From: Phycisphaerales bacterium
GTDB taxonomy: Bacteria; Planctomycetota; Phycisphaerae; UBA1845; Fen-1342
Assembly (NCBI GenBank): GCA_022839625.1
Contig: JALHJL010000017.1
Span: forward strand, 9,410-70,712
Length of the DNA stretch: 61,303 nt
Reading direction: 5' to 3'
Below, one piece after another: positions 9,589 to 18,263 of this stretch. The notes beneath the pieces are model-generated. The model ran no database searches. It was given only the letters and a program-made list of their open reading frames with translations, and was not told where the DNA came from. Within the stretch, counting starts at the first letter, position 1; each line of letters starts with the position of its first letter. The position numbers and the translations under genes were made by a program.

Positions 9589-10587
9589 TCACTGTGGCCG
9601 CTGCAACGCCGGCAGCAGTCCGCCGCTGAAACGATGCACCAGGAACGGCCGGCCCGTCTCGCGCAAGTACGCCTGCCGGTCCGCACCGGCCGCGGCCGCA
9701 CCCCCAGGCAGCGAAAGGAACGGCTCCCGCCGATACGTCACGACGCCGGAGAAGCTGTAACGCTGGTACCACGCCGTCTTGTCCGTCGGGTCGGTACTGG
9801 ACGTGTCGGCGTCGTAGCCCCACGACCCGTCCGAGTACTTCGGCACGTACGCGCGCATCCGAAACGGCGCCGGCATGGCGGTACGTATGCCGGTCTGCGG
9901 GTCGCAGACGATCAGAAAATCGTCGGCGTTCAGGAATACGCCGGGTTCGCTGCTGGTCGCACTGTCCGCGTTGAACTTGAATAGGTTGGCGGTGCCGTTC
10001 AGCACAAAGTCCGCGCCGAGCGAGTCGTAATTAGTGTCCGACAGCTTCACTTGGTACGTTGCCAGCGCCTCCAGCGGCGCGGCCCACACGTCCTCCGGCA
10101 TCACCGCGGAGCTGAGGTCGTTGGCCCGCTCGAATCGCTCGCCGAAGCTCAGCGACCCGTCGTCCCGCATCGTGCCGACGTAGCTGTAGATCGCCAGGTG
10201 CTGGCGGCCGGCGGAGCTGCGCTGCGTCGGGTCCGCCGTGTCCCACTCGCTGGGGAAGAAGCGCACCGCCGTCATGCTGCGGTTCGCGAGCGCCAGGTTG
10301 TACGCCTGCGTCGTCATGCCCTGGACCGTCTGCTGGGCCGCGGTCAGACGGGCCTCCGCGTTCATGGCGCTGAGGCCGGGCACGGCGATCGCCAGGACGA
10401 GGACAATGACGGTGACGACAAGGATCATTTCGACCAGAGTGAACGCGGCGGCGGTGCGCCGCCGCGAAGGGATCGAGGGACCAAGGGGTCGAGGGATCAA
10501 GGGGCTGAGAGGCGCAGGGACCAGCCGCCGCGCGCACGCCCCCCTTGACCCCATGGCCCCTCGCACTCTGGACGCTACACGCCGCAA
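9589..10587 (-). CDS. GspH-like pseudopilin
   Basis: A 332-residue protein with the signal AA|FTLVEMILVVTVIVLVLAIA and the following PGLSAMNAEARLTAAQQ region, typical of GspH/FimT-type pseudopilins (family knowledge). The helix anchors it in the inner membrane, and the rest is periplasmic with short beta-like segments. The leader is 48 residues from 10587 or 37 from an internal ATG at 10554. It contains a low-complexity Pro-rich tract (SPLIPRPLGPSIPS) encoded by a GGGATCGAGGGACCAAGGGG-like short repeat. The gene ends eight bases before the GspI-like start. Confidence 0.75.
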   Translation of the reverse strand: MRRVASRVRGAMGSRGACARRLVPAPLSPLIPRPLGPSIPSRRRTAAAFTLVEMILVVTVIVLVLAIAVPGLSAMNAEARLTAAQQTVQGMTTQAYNLALANRSMTAVRFFPSEWDTADPTQRSSAGRQHLAIYSYVGTMRDDGSLSFGERFERANDLSSAVMPEDVWAAPLEALATYQVKLSDTNYDSLGADFVLNGTANLFKFNADSATSSEPGVFLNADDFLIVCDPQTGIRTAMPAPFRMRAYVPKYSDGSWGYDADTSSTDPTDKTAWYQRYSFSGVVTYRREPFLSLPGGAAAAGADRQAYLRETGRPFLVHRFSGGLLPALQRPQ

Positions 10588-11249
10588 CGGTTCACTCCAC
10601 GAGCCTACGTCGCCACTACATTCTAAAACTCTGCCACCTGTCCGCCGGTCACGGCGATCCGTAACCGCTCCCTGTCCGCGAAATCACGCTTGTACGCACG
10701 GCCGCAGAACTGCGTGGGGCGTACCCACGAAGGGTCTCGGAACGTCCGCGCCGAGGCGGAAAACCGCCAACGGCAGCCGCTGCGCGGCGGGCGGTGCCCA
10801 CCGCCGAGGGTTATGTCACTCTCACGACCGCGTCGGCCGCCCGCCGCAGTAGTGCAAAGCTCTGCTTTGCGTGACGCGAGCGACTCGACTCCGCAAGTAG
10901 GGCAAAGCTCTGCTTTGCCCATCTCAAGTAGTGCAAAGCTCTGCTTTGCCTGCCTCAAGTAGTGCGAAGCTCCGCTTTGCCCATCTCAAGTAGTGCGAGG
11001 CTCTGCTTTGCGCGACGCGCGCGACTCGACTCCACAAGTAGGGCAAAGCTCTGCTTTGCCCATCTCAAGTAGTGCAAAGCTCCGCTTTGCCTGCCTCAAG
11101 TAGTGCGAAGCTCCGCTTTGCCCATCTCAAGTAGTGCAAAGCTCTGCTTTGCGTACCTCGCGTAGTGCAAAGCTCCCGCTTTGCACACGTCGGCCGACCG
11201 GAAGGTCGGCCGCTACAGGCACCGCCGCGGGCGGCTGTGCCAGACGCCG
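10588..11249. repeat. Intergenic array of ten GCAAAGC hairpins
   Basis: No gene is supported. From about 10846 to 11195 there are ten copies of a 31-bp unit containing GCAAAGC-TCT/TCC-GCTTTGC, several with a G-U-type change (GCGAAGC). Two of the ten carry an extra GACGCGAGCGACTCGACTCC-like tail, which gives a higher-order repeat of four units, twice over. There are no unique spacers. The bases before it (10588-10845) hold nothing I recognise. Confidence 0.85.
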
Positions 11250-12371
11250 CTACGGGACGTAGTCGTAGTCGTCCCACGTTGCCGGGTCGGTCGGACTCCC
11301 GCCGGCCCGGGCTCGGACCCAGCCCGCATTCTGCGCGCTGCCGACCGGCAGCGTCGGATCGCCCTTGTCTGGCAACCGCGCCGCCGGCGAGGGGAACGGA
11401 TCGCTGAAGATCCAGTTCTGCTTCTCTGCGTCCGACGGCTCGTCCGATTCTGCGTCGTGCTCTTCCCGCGAATGCCCGTGCGAGCGCAGGGCCGGAATCC
11501 GTTGCGTTACCTTCCACGCGCCCACGGGTGGATTGGCCAACGCGTCCCATTCGAGCTTCACGTACAGGAAGTAATCCAGCGGCACGCCCCAGGCGTCATG
11601 AATCCCGAGCACGTCGATGGCGCTGCCGTCCTCGGGCGGCGGATTCGTGCCGGCCCCCGTGGGATTCACGTACTCGCGGTACGCCGGATCAAGCGGCTTC
11701 ACCGCCGCTGCGGGGAGGCTGGACAGCGTCTCCGGGCTGTAGACCTTCAGGTAGGCATAGAGCGCACGTATGTCGTCATCCTTGCGCTTGTCCCGCGCGT
11801 TGGGGCCCGTCTCGTCAATCCTGACCCAGTCGCTTACATTGCCATAGCGATTGCCGAGGTCGCGGTGCCACCGGTCGCTAAGAATGTAGGTGAAGCTGCC
11901 ACCCCCAGCGTAGTCCGCGTACCGCTCGACTGCTTCGCGCACGTTTGTCGGCGTAGGCGCCCCGGTGTCGAGGCCCGCCAGCATGTACGGCGGATACGGC
12001 CCGAAGGTGACGTTGCCCTTGCGGTTATAGATGCTCCGGAGCGGGTCGGCCTCGGCGAAGCGGTCGATCGCCATCTTGGTGTTCCGCATGATGGTCTGCG
12101 TGAGGGCCATCTTCTGCCCGTGCATGACCTTCACGCTGACCGTGCCGATGACCGCGATCAGCAGGCTGATGACGACGATGACGATGAGGACCTCGACCAG
12201 AGTGAAAGCAGAGGGGCCAAGGGGCCAAGGGGCCGAGGGGCGGGGGGACCGAGGGGCCAAGGGACCGAGGGGCCAAGGGGCCGAGGGGCCGACAGTTTGA
12301 AGGCGCGCGCGTTGAGCACGCACCATCCTTGAACCCTTGAACCCTTGAACCCTCGAACCCTTCATCCTCAC
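11250..12371 (-). CDS. Pseudopilin of type II secretion-like system
   Basis: A 373-residue protein with the signal SA|FTLVEVLIVIVVISLLIAVI, Glu at +5, then KVMHGQKMALTQTIMRNTKMAIDRF, an amphipathic extension of the helix as in GspG/GspH. The GTG start at 12371 overlaps the upstream stop as GTGA; ATG at 12365 is an alternative. The leader is about 55 residues and contains a Pro/Leu/Gly/Trp repeat (PSAPWPLGPLAPRSPRPSAP) encoded by a 9-bp-like GGGGCCAAG/GGGGCCGAG tract (12210-12300). The periplasmic part is unrecognised. It sits between a GspG-like gene and a hairpin array. Confidence 0.75.
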   Translation of the reverse strand: MRMKGSRVQGFKGSRMVRAQRARLQTVGPSAPWPLGPLAPRSPRPSAPWPLGPSAFTLVEVLIVIVVISLLIAVIGTVSVKVMHGQKMALTQTIMRNTKMAIDRFAEADPLRSIYNRKGNVTFGPYPPYMLAGLDTGAPTPTNVREAVERYADYAGGGSFTYILSDRWHRDLGNRYGNVSDWVRIDETGPNARDKRKDDDIRALYAYLKVYSPETLSSLPAAAVKPLDPAYREYVNPTGAGTNPPPEDGSAIDVLGIHDAWGVPLDYFLYVKLEWDALANPPVGAWKVTQRIPALRSHGHSREEHDAESDEPSDAEKQNWIFSDPFPSPAARLPDKGDPTLPVGSAQNAGWVRARAGGSPTDPATWDDYDYVP

Positions 12372-13471
12372 AGCCCATTATGCTCAAAGTTCGTGACATC
12401 GTCCGCGGTGCCGTAACGGCCGTCCGCGCCAGGGCTGACCAGCAGGTAGCTGTCGGCACGGCTTGGCTCAAGCCGCGCCTGAACCGCCTTGTTTACGATG
12501 TACCCTTGGAAATAGCCCGCCGGAGGCCAGTTCGGCGGGATCCATGGGCCGCCGCTCAACTCCCATTCAATCGCGTGCGCCCCGCCGGCCTTGCTGAGCA
12601 CCAGTTTCTCGATGCTCCCCATGTCGGTCAGGGCAAGGTTGTCCTCGTACCAGTAAATGCCGCGTGGCAGGTCCGTTCTGCTGCGGTCCACGGAGGCCAT
12701 TGTGCGGCCGGAGGAATCCGCGCGCCAGTAGAGGATCGGATAGCCGAAGGCATCCAGGTACATCGGGTAGTTACGTTGAATCAGGTCCAAGCCCAGTGCT
12801 TTGCGCGCCGCGAGTTCCGCCGGCACCACGAAGTCCACGTTGGTCGTGGTGTCCTCGTCGCGCGTCACCGGCAGCTTGCTGATGTCGACGTATGGGCCCG
12901 AACGGGGGTACACCGGCTGCTGCTCGGCTGGATCGAGCGCATAGAGGTCGGCGGGGTTCGTCGGGTCCCCGGGGCCATTATTGTAGTTAGGTCCGGTGCA
13001 CTGCCCCCACGTCGCGGCGTTGCCGACCGTCTGGAAGCCGGGCGTGCCCAACAAATCGGCGCCGGACAGCGCCCAGACGAGCAGCCCGGCCCCCGTAATC
13101 TGGATTTCCGCGCCGGCGGCGTACGGGCTGCGCACGACAGGCCCGATGCTGACCCGGTAATCAGACTGCGATGGCGGGTACTGCCCGCCGAGCCGGCCGT
13201 CGGCCTTGAACGTCTCCAGCCCGGTCGCGATGGTCGTCAGGGCGGCGCTGGTGGCGGCGTTGCGGGCCGTCTTGCGGACTGCCCCCACGGCCGGGATGAG
13301 GATGCTCACCAGAATGCCGATGATGACGATGACGACCAGCAGCTCCACGAGCGTGAAGGCAGCGGCCTGCCGCCGCGAAGGGTCCAAGGGGTCAAGGGTC
13401 CGAGGGGCCAAGCAAGGAAAGGAAACATGTGGCTTCGGACCTCTGCGTCGGGCATCGTTTCGCCTATCCAT
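12368..13471 (-). CDS. GspG-like major pseudopilin paralogue
   Basis: A 367-residue protein with the signal AA|FTLVELLVVIVIIGILVSIL. Its C-terminus carries SPGADGRYGTADDVTNFE, like the calcium-binding loop at the end of GspG major pseudopilins. The mid-protein DAFGYPILYW and the C-terminal motif are shared with the next gene upstream, so the two are paralogues. The ATG start is at 13471; the leader is 38 residues and includes the low-complexity LAPRTLDPLDPS stretch, with Ala at -1. At 367 residues it is much longer than usual GspG (about 140-150), with extra sequence inserted between helix and Ca-loop. Confidence 0.8.
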   Translation of the reverse strand: MDRRNDARRRGPKPHVSFPCLAPRTLDPLDPSRRQAAAFTLVELLVVIVIIGILVSILIPAVGAVRKTARNAATSAALTTIATGLETFKADGRLGGQYPPSQSDYRVSIGPVVRSPYAAGAEIQITGAGLLVWALSGADLLGTPGFQTVGNAATWGQCTGPNYNNGPGDPTNPADLYALDPAEQQPVYPRSGPYVDISKLPVTRDEDTTTNVDFVVPAELAARKALGLDLIQRNYPMYLDAFGYPILYWRADSSGRTMASVDRSRTDLPRGIYWYEDNLALTDMGSIEKLVLSKAGGAHAIEWELSGGPWIPPNWPPAGYFQGYIVNKAVQARLEPSRADSYLLVSPGADGRYGTADDVTNFEHNGL

Positions 13472-13611
13472 TGCTGGTCACTCCCTGGCTGGTCCTGATC
13501 GGTTGGCACAGGTGCCCTGCCCGTCGCCGGTCTGTGCGGCGCGCGCCTCCGACGGGCCAGAGGCCCATGCTCCCCCGATGCGCAAGGTCTGGGTGTTTCT
13601 GAGCCACCACT

Positions 13612-14589
13612 CTAATTCTCGAAGTTCGCCACGTCATCGCTGGTGCCGTACAACGCATCCTTGCCCGCCGAGATGAACAGGAACGTATCCGGCCGGTGCG
13701 GCCAGACCTTCTGGTTTTGCGTGAACAACGCGCGATCGTAGACGAACCCGGCGAAGCTGTCCTGGCGAGCGATGGCCGTCGGAGTGCCCGACTCCCAGCC
13801 CAGTTCCCCAAGCGGGTGGATCGTACCGCCGCCCAGGTCGATGCCTGCCTGTGTTTTGAGGCCGGTCAGCGCCTGGTTGTCCCACTGCGTGTAGCGGCCC
13901 GGTTTCCCCTCAGGTTCGTCGGGGTCAGAGAAGGGCAGCACTGCTTGCTCGTTTGCTACGTAGTACAGCACCGGGAAGCCGAACGCGTCCACCGCAAAGG
14001 GCAGCCGGCCGTTGTTCCAGTCGGACGTGCCGGCGGCGGCCTTGGTCGGATCCAAGACTTCCGGCAAGCTCTGGGTCGGACTCGTATTGTCCTTGTAATA
14101 CTGCGGCGACTGCGCCCGGGCGCCCTCAAGCTGAACGTAAGGCCCGTAACGCCGGAACTCGAAACCCGAAGGTGTAAAGGCCGGATCATAGTATTTCTGC
14201 CAGTCAGCCTCGGTGGGCGAGAGCGTCGGCGAGCCGTCGGTCGACGACGGGTAGCGGTACTTGTCGCTGGCGACGTAGCCCTTCAGGTCGGCGCCGGCCA
14301 GTTCCAGGATCACCCATTGTGCCCCGGAAAGCTGAATATTCGCGCTCTCGGGCTCGAACGGGTTGCGGGCGTTGGTGGACCGCGGATACCGCTCGAAGTC
14401 GCGGTGGAACATCTCGCAGCCCTTGGCGAGCGAGTCGATCATGCTTTGCGTGCTGGCCCGCTTGGCCTGGTTGCGGGCGGCGCTCACGGCCGGCACAAGT
14501 ACGCCGATCAGAAGCGAGATGATCGCGATGACGGTGAGCACCTCGATCAACGTGAAGCCGCGTTGTGGATGTCGGCCGGCGTTTCGCAT
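13612..14589 (-). CDS. GspG-like major pseudopilin
   Basis: A 325-residue protein and the most conventional pseudopilin of the operon. Its leader is short and basic (MRNAGRHPQRG) with Gly at -1, followed by FTLIEVLTVIAIISLLIGVL. It ends SAGKDALYGTSDDVANFEN, a GspG-like C-terminal loop. The DAFGFPVLYY motif is shared with the following paralogue. The ATG at 14589 was chosen over the upstream open frame because it gives a normal leader. It is the first pseudopilin gene after gspF, where the major subunit is often found. The periplasmic part is larger than in classical GspG. Confidence 0.8.
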   Translation of the reverse strand: MRNAGRHPQRGFTLIEVLTVIAIISLLIGVLVPAVSAARNQAKRASTQSMIDSLAKGCEMFHRDFERYPRSTNARNPFEPESANIQLSGAQWVILELAGADLKGYVASDKYRYPSSTDGSPTLSPTEADWQKYYDPAFTPSGFEFRRYGPYVQLEGARAQSPQYYKDNTSPTQSLPEVLDPTKAAAGTSDWNNGRLPFAVDAFGFPVLYYVANEQAVLPFSDPDEPEGKPGRYTQWDNQALTGLKTQAGIDLGGGTIHPLGELGWESGTPTAIARQDSFAGFVYDRALFTQNQKVWPHRPDTFLFISAGKDALYGTSDDVANFEN

Positions 14590-14934
14590 AACGCACACCT
14601 GTTTGCATGAGGCCGGGGGTTGCCCGGCTGACTTCGGCCGGCGCGTGCTACTGCTCTTGAGCAGTGCCGCCGGCCGGTACCTTCTGGCACCGGCGTCTGG
14701 CCGGTGTTCGGCCGCCCCGAAGGTCGGCCGCTACACGTCGGACACCCGCCACGGCGGGCAGGCTCGGGTCCGACGCTACTGGGTGGCACCGGCGTCTGGC
14801 CGGTGGCCAACGGATTCTGGCCACGCCGCTTCCTCACGGGCGCGGCTCGGATCGGATCGGCCGCCCGGGCCGCAGCGGCCCGTCGCTCGCGCTCCGGGCT
14901 CGGACCGGCGGAGGGCCGCTCCCGCGCGGGACGC
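14590..14934. repeat. Intergenic repeats between gspF and the first pseudopilin gene
   Basis: No gene is supported. The stretch has two copies of TGGCACCGGCGTCTGGCCGG, also found twice near 5.94 and 6.22 kb, around a GTCGGACacccgcc...GTCCGAC inverted pair. It also has a TTCCTCACGGGCGCGGCTCGG variant of the text repeated near 5.87 and 6.17 kb. Confidence 0.65.
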
Positions 14935-16218
14935 CTAGATCCCGCCGCCGCTGGCGCCGCCCATGACACCCTGGATCAGTGCCACAAGCGGAAGGAACAG
15001 GGCCACGACGATAAAGCCGACGATCACGCCCAGGCAAACCACCATGATGGGCTCGAGGAGGCTGACCAGCGAGGCCACCAGCGTGTCCACCTCGTCGTCG
15101 TAGTTGTCGGCCACCTTCATCAGCATCTTGTCCAGTTCGCCGGTCTCCTCGCCGACGTCGACCATGTTCACCACGATGGGGTCGACGGTCTTGGAGGCGC
15201 GGAGCGGGTTGGCGAACGAATCGCCCTCGCGGATACCATCGTGGACACGCTGGAGCATACGGGCATACACCTCGTTGCCGCTCGTCGCCTTGGTGATGGC
15301 CAGGGCCTCGAGGATCGGAACGCCGGCGGCCACCAGGGTGCCCAGGGTACGCGTGAAGCGGGCCACCGACGACTTGCCGATGAGCTGCCCGAGTACCGGG
15401 ATCTTGAGGGAGACAACGTCCAGCACGTAGCGCCCCATCGCCGACTGCCGAATCAGTTTCGTTATGAGCACCAGGATGATGGGCAGGAACAGGATGACGA
15501 CCCAGCCCGGCGGCGTGCCATCGGCAAACCACTGCGAGGCACTGATGAGGGACTCCGTAATGACCGGCAGCTTCGTATCGAAGTCGCGGAAGATGTCCCG
15601 GAATTTCGGGACGACGAACACCATGATGAACGTCACGATGCCGCCCGCGATCGTGATGACGACACACGGGTAGATCATCGCACCGACGATCTTCCGCTTG
15701 AGCTTCTGGGCCTTCTCCAGGAAGTCGGCCAGACGCTGGAGAATGACGTCGAGCACGCCGCCCGCCTCCCCCGCCGCCACCATGTTGCAGTACAGCCGGT
15801 CGAACGCCTTGGGATGGCGGCTCATGGCCTCGGAGAGCGTGGCCCCGCCTTCGACGTCCTCGGTAATCTGCTTCAGCACCGAGCGCAACATGCCGGGCTT
15901 CTGCTGCTGCTCGAGAATACGAATGCTCCGCAAGATGGGCAGGCCGGCGTCCTGGAGGGTGGACAACTGGCGTGTGAACGAGCACAGCACCTTGGTGCTG
16001 ACCCAGCCGAGCCCGGTACCGGCCGCCTTGCGCTGTTTCGGTCCGCCAGCGCCCTTCTTGGCCGCGATTTTCTTCCGGTCGGCCTTCTCGACGACCTTGG
16101 TCGGGAAGTAGCCCAGGCCACGGACCTTCGAGACCGCCTCCTCTTTCGACGGCGCCTCGATCTCGTCCTTGATCTCCTGCCCGGACGCGTTCAGCGCTTC
16201 ATACTTGAAGACAGCCAT
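14935..16218 (-). CDS. gspF: Type II secretion / type IV pilus inner-membrane platform protein GspF
   Basis: A 427-residue polytopic protein, close to the normal GspF/PilC length. It starts MAVFKYEALNASGQEIKDEI, as PilC/GspF family members do, and has two T2SSF repeats. The first contains LSTLQDAGLPILRSI and ends in a hydrophobic segment (IVGAMIYPCVVITIAGGIVT); the second contains LGTLVAAGVPILEAL and GEETGELDKML and ends in LLEPIMVVCLGVIVGFIVVAL. It forms the membrane platform on which the GspE ATPase acts. It lies 130 bp downstream of gspE in the same direction. Confidence 0.93.
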   Translation of the reverse strand: MAVFKYEALNASGQEIKDEIEAPSKEEAVSKVRGLGYFPTKVVEKADRKKIAAKKGAGGPKQRKAAGTGLGWVSTKVLCSFTRQLSTLQDAGLPILRSIRILEQQQKPGMLRSVLKQITEDVEGGATLSEAMSRHPKAFDRLYCNMVAAGEAGGVLDVILQRLADFLEKAQKLKRKIVGAMIYPCVVITIAGGIVTFIMVFVVPKFRDIFRDFDTKLPVITESLISASQWFADGTPPGWVVILFLPIILVLITKLIRQSAMGRYVLDVVSLKIPVLGQLIGKSSVARFTRTLGTLVAAGVPILEALAITKATSGNEVYARMLQRVHDGIREGDSFANPLRASKTVDPIVVNMVDVGEETGELDKMLMKVADNYDDEVDTLVASLVSLLEPIMVVCLGVIVGFIVVALFLPLVALIQGVMGGASGGGI

Positions 16219-16348
16219 CTGGGGGCCTCCAAGCCCGACTCAGCCCGCAGCAACCGTGACCCGCTCCGGCGACCGCCGGCTGCATCAGATACTTGCACAG
16301 CATTATGCGGGGCACCAAGTGACCGCAGAAACCAGTTGTCCCCGCGGC

Positions 16349-18103
16349 CTACCCGGCTTCCTCCGAGAGGGTCTCGCGAACAACCTCTTCAATCGTCGTT
16401 ATGCCATCATACAAGGCCAGCAGGCCGGACTCACGCAACGTCCGCATGCCGCGCTTCCGCGCGGATTGCCGAAGCAGGTTCGTGGACGCGTGTTTCATAA
16501 TCAGCTCGCGCAGCTCGTCGTCCAGCACCATCGTTTCGAAGATGCCGCGCCGGCCCCGATACCCGGTGTGGTTGCAGTAATCGCAGCCCTTGCCGTAGAA
16601 GAGGGTCCGCCCGGCGATGTCGTCAGTCGTCAAGCCCAGTTCCATGAGCTGTTGCTCGCTGGGCACAAACTCCTCCTTGCAGTTGTCGCACACCTTCCTG
16701 ACGAGTCGCTGGGCGATGATGGCCTCGAGAGTCGCGGTCACCAGGAACGGCTCGAGCCCGAGGTCGAGCAACCGGGCGATCGAGCTAGGAGCGTCGTTTG
16801 TGTGGAGCGTCGAAAACACCAAGTGCCCCGTAAGTGATGACTGCACAGAGATTTGCGCCGTCTCCAGGTCGCGGATTTCTCCGACCAGAATGATGTCCGG
16901 ATCCTGACGCAGGAAGCTGCGGAGGCAGCGCGCAAACGTAAGTCCAATGTCGGCTTTGATTTGGCACTGGATCAACCCGTCGATGTCGTACTCAACAGGG
17001 TCTTCGCTGGTGAGAATCTTCACCTCGGGAGTGTTGAGTTCCTTGAGCGCGGAGTAAAGGGTCGTCGTCTTGCCCGATCCGGTGGGACCGGTCACGATGA
17101 GGATGCCGTGCGGCTTGCTGATAAGCTGCCGGATCATGCTCATGTCCTCTTCCCGCAGGCCAAGCTGCCCGAGATCGAGATTGACCTGCGTGCGGTCCAG
17201 CACACGGAGCACGACGCTCTCGCCGAACATCGTCGGCAGCACGCTCACCCGCAGATCGACCGGGCGGCCTTCCACGAGCAGCTCGATGCGGCCGTCCTGA
17301 GGCAGCCGGCGCTCGGCGATGTCCAGGTTGGCCATGACCTTGATGCGGGACGAGATGGCCAGCGCGACGTGCTTCGGTGGCGGGACCATCTCGAACAGGA
17401 CGCCGTCGATGCGGTAGCGCATCTTGAATTCGTCCTCGAAGGGCTCGAAATGCACGTCGGAGGCTTTGTCACGAATGGCCTGGAGCAGGACGAGGTTGAC
17501 CAGCTTCTTGACCGGGCTGCTCTCGGCCATCTCGCGGAGCTCGTCCAGGTCGATGCTCTCGCCGCGGCCCACGAATTTCGAAAGGTCCTCGTCGGCGGAA
17601 ATCTCCGAGATCAGGTCGTTGATGCTGGCGGCGGCCTCCTCCGGGTAGTACCGGTTGAGGGCCTCGGTCATGTCTTCTTCGGTGGTGATCCGCGCGATGA
17701 CGTTGAAGCCCATCAGCGTCTTGAGGTCGTCGGTGGCGTGGAAGTTGTCCGGGCTGGCCAGGGCGACGCCGAGCGTGTTGCTTTCGCGGTCGTACTCCGT
17801 CGGGACGATGCGGTACGCGTGGGCCATCTGGGCGGGGACCAGGTCGATGACGCTCTTGTCGATATCGATGTCGCCGAGCTTGATCGACTCCATTCCGACC
17901 TGAGCGGCCAGAGCGCGGTTGACGTCCTGCTCCTCGACCATCCCCATCTCGATCAGGAGCTGGCCGAGCGGGCCGCGCTTCTTCTTCTGTAGCTCCAGCG
18001 CTTCGGAAACCTGGGCGCGCGTGACCTTACCCATCTTGATGAGGATGCGGCCCAGCGGCCGCCCCCGTAGTTGCGCGATCGGCGGCATACCCGTAGTCGT
18101 CAT
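16349..18103 (-). CDS. gspE: Type II secretion / pilus assembly ATPase GspE (PilB-like)
   Basis: A 584-residue hexameric ATPase that powers pseudopilus assembly at the inner membrane. It has an N-terminal MshEN-type domain (LGRILIKMGKVTRAQ near 17, LGQLLIEMGMVEEQD near 46). This is followed by Walker A GPTGSGKTTT at 339-348, an Asp box near 367, Walker B DPDIILVGEIRD at 401-412 and a His box STLHTND at 431-437. The zinc tetracysteine is CDNC at 472-475 plus a later CDYC. The length and all catalytic motifs are normal. It is the first gene of the operon, with AGGAG before the ATG and a promoter about 30 bp upstream. Confidence 0.96.
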   Translation of the reverse strand: MTTTGMPPIAQLRGRPLGRILIKMGKVTRAQVSEALELQKKKRGPLGQLLIEMGMVEEQDVNRALAAQVGMESIKLGDIDIDKSVIDLVPAQMAHAYRIVPTEYDRESNTLGVALASPDNFHATDDLKTLMGFNVIARITTEEDMTEALNRYYPEEAAASINDLISEISADEDLSKFVGRGESIDLDELREMAESSPVKKLVNLVLLQAIRDKASDVHFEPFEDEFKMRYRIDGVLFEMVPPPKHVALAISSRIKVMANLDIAERRLPQDGRIELLVEGRPVDLRVSVLPTMFGESVVLRVLDRTQVNLDLGQLGLREEDMSMIRQLISKPHGILIVTGPTGSGKTTTLYSALKELNTPEVKILTSEDPVEYDIDGLIQCQIKADIGLTFARCLRSFLRQDPDIILVGEIRDLETAQISVQSSLTGHLVFSTLHTNDAPSSIARLLDLGLEPFLVTATLEAIIAQRLVRKVCDNCKEEFVPSEQQLMELGLTTDDIAGRTLFYGKGCDYCNHTGYRGRRGIFETMVLDDELRELIMKHASTNLLRQSARKRGMRTLRESGLLALYDGITTIEEVVRETLSEEAG

Positions 18104-18129
18104 ACCGAAGACTCCTGCCAGCGCGACAC

Positions 18130-18158
18130 ATTATACGGACGACGCGCCGTGGCGTGAA
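18130..18158 (-). promoter_or_regulatory. Sigma-70-type promoter of the gspE operon
   Basis: On the minus strand, TTCACG (18158-18153), a 17-bp spacer and a perfect TATAAT (18135-18130). The predicted transcript would start near 18123, about 20 bases before the gspE ATG, and includes an AGGAG ribosome-binding site. Confidence 0.65.
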
Positions 18159-18263
18159 CCGGTGCCCCCGGCTCGCGCACCGGCGACCGCGCCCCCGTCG
18201 GTCTCCGATCGCGGGGGGGCGTCCACAAGACGCCCGCCGGCGCGACGGTATACTGGCGTCCTC

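Noticed and set aside
10846..11195. CRISPR-like array of 31-bp units
   Set aside because: The bases between hairpins are themselves repeated, so there are no spacers.
14704..16500. 598-codon plus-strand frame over gspF
   Set aside because: It is the complement of gspF and its flanking repeats, with a His/Arg/Gly-rich composition and no domain.
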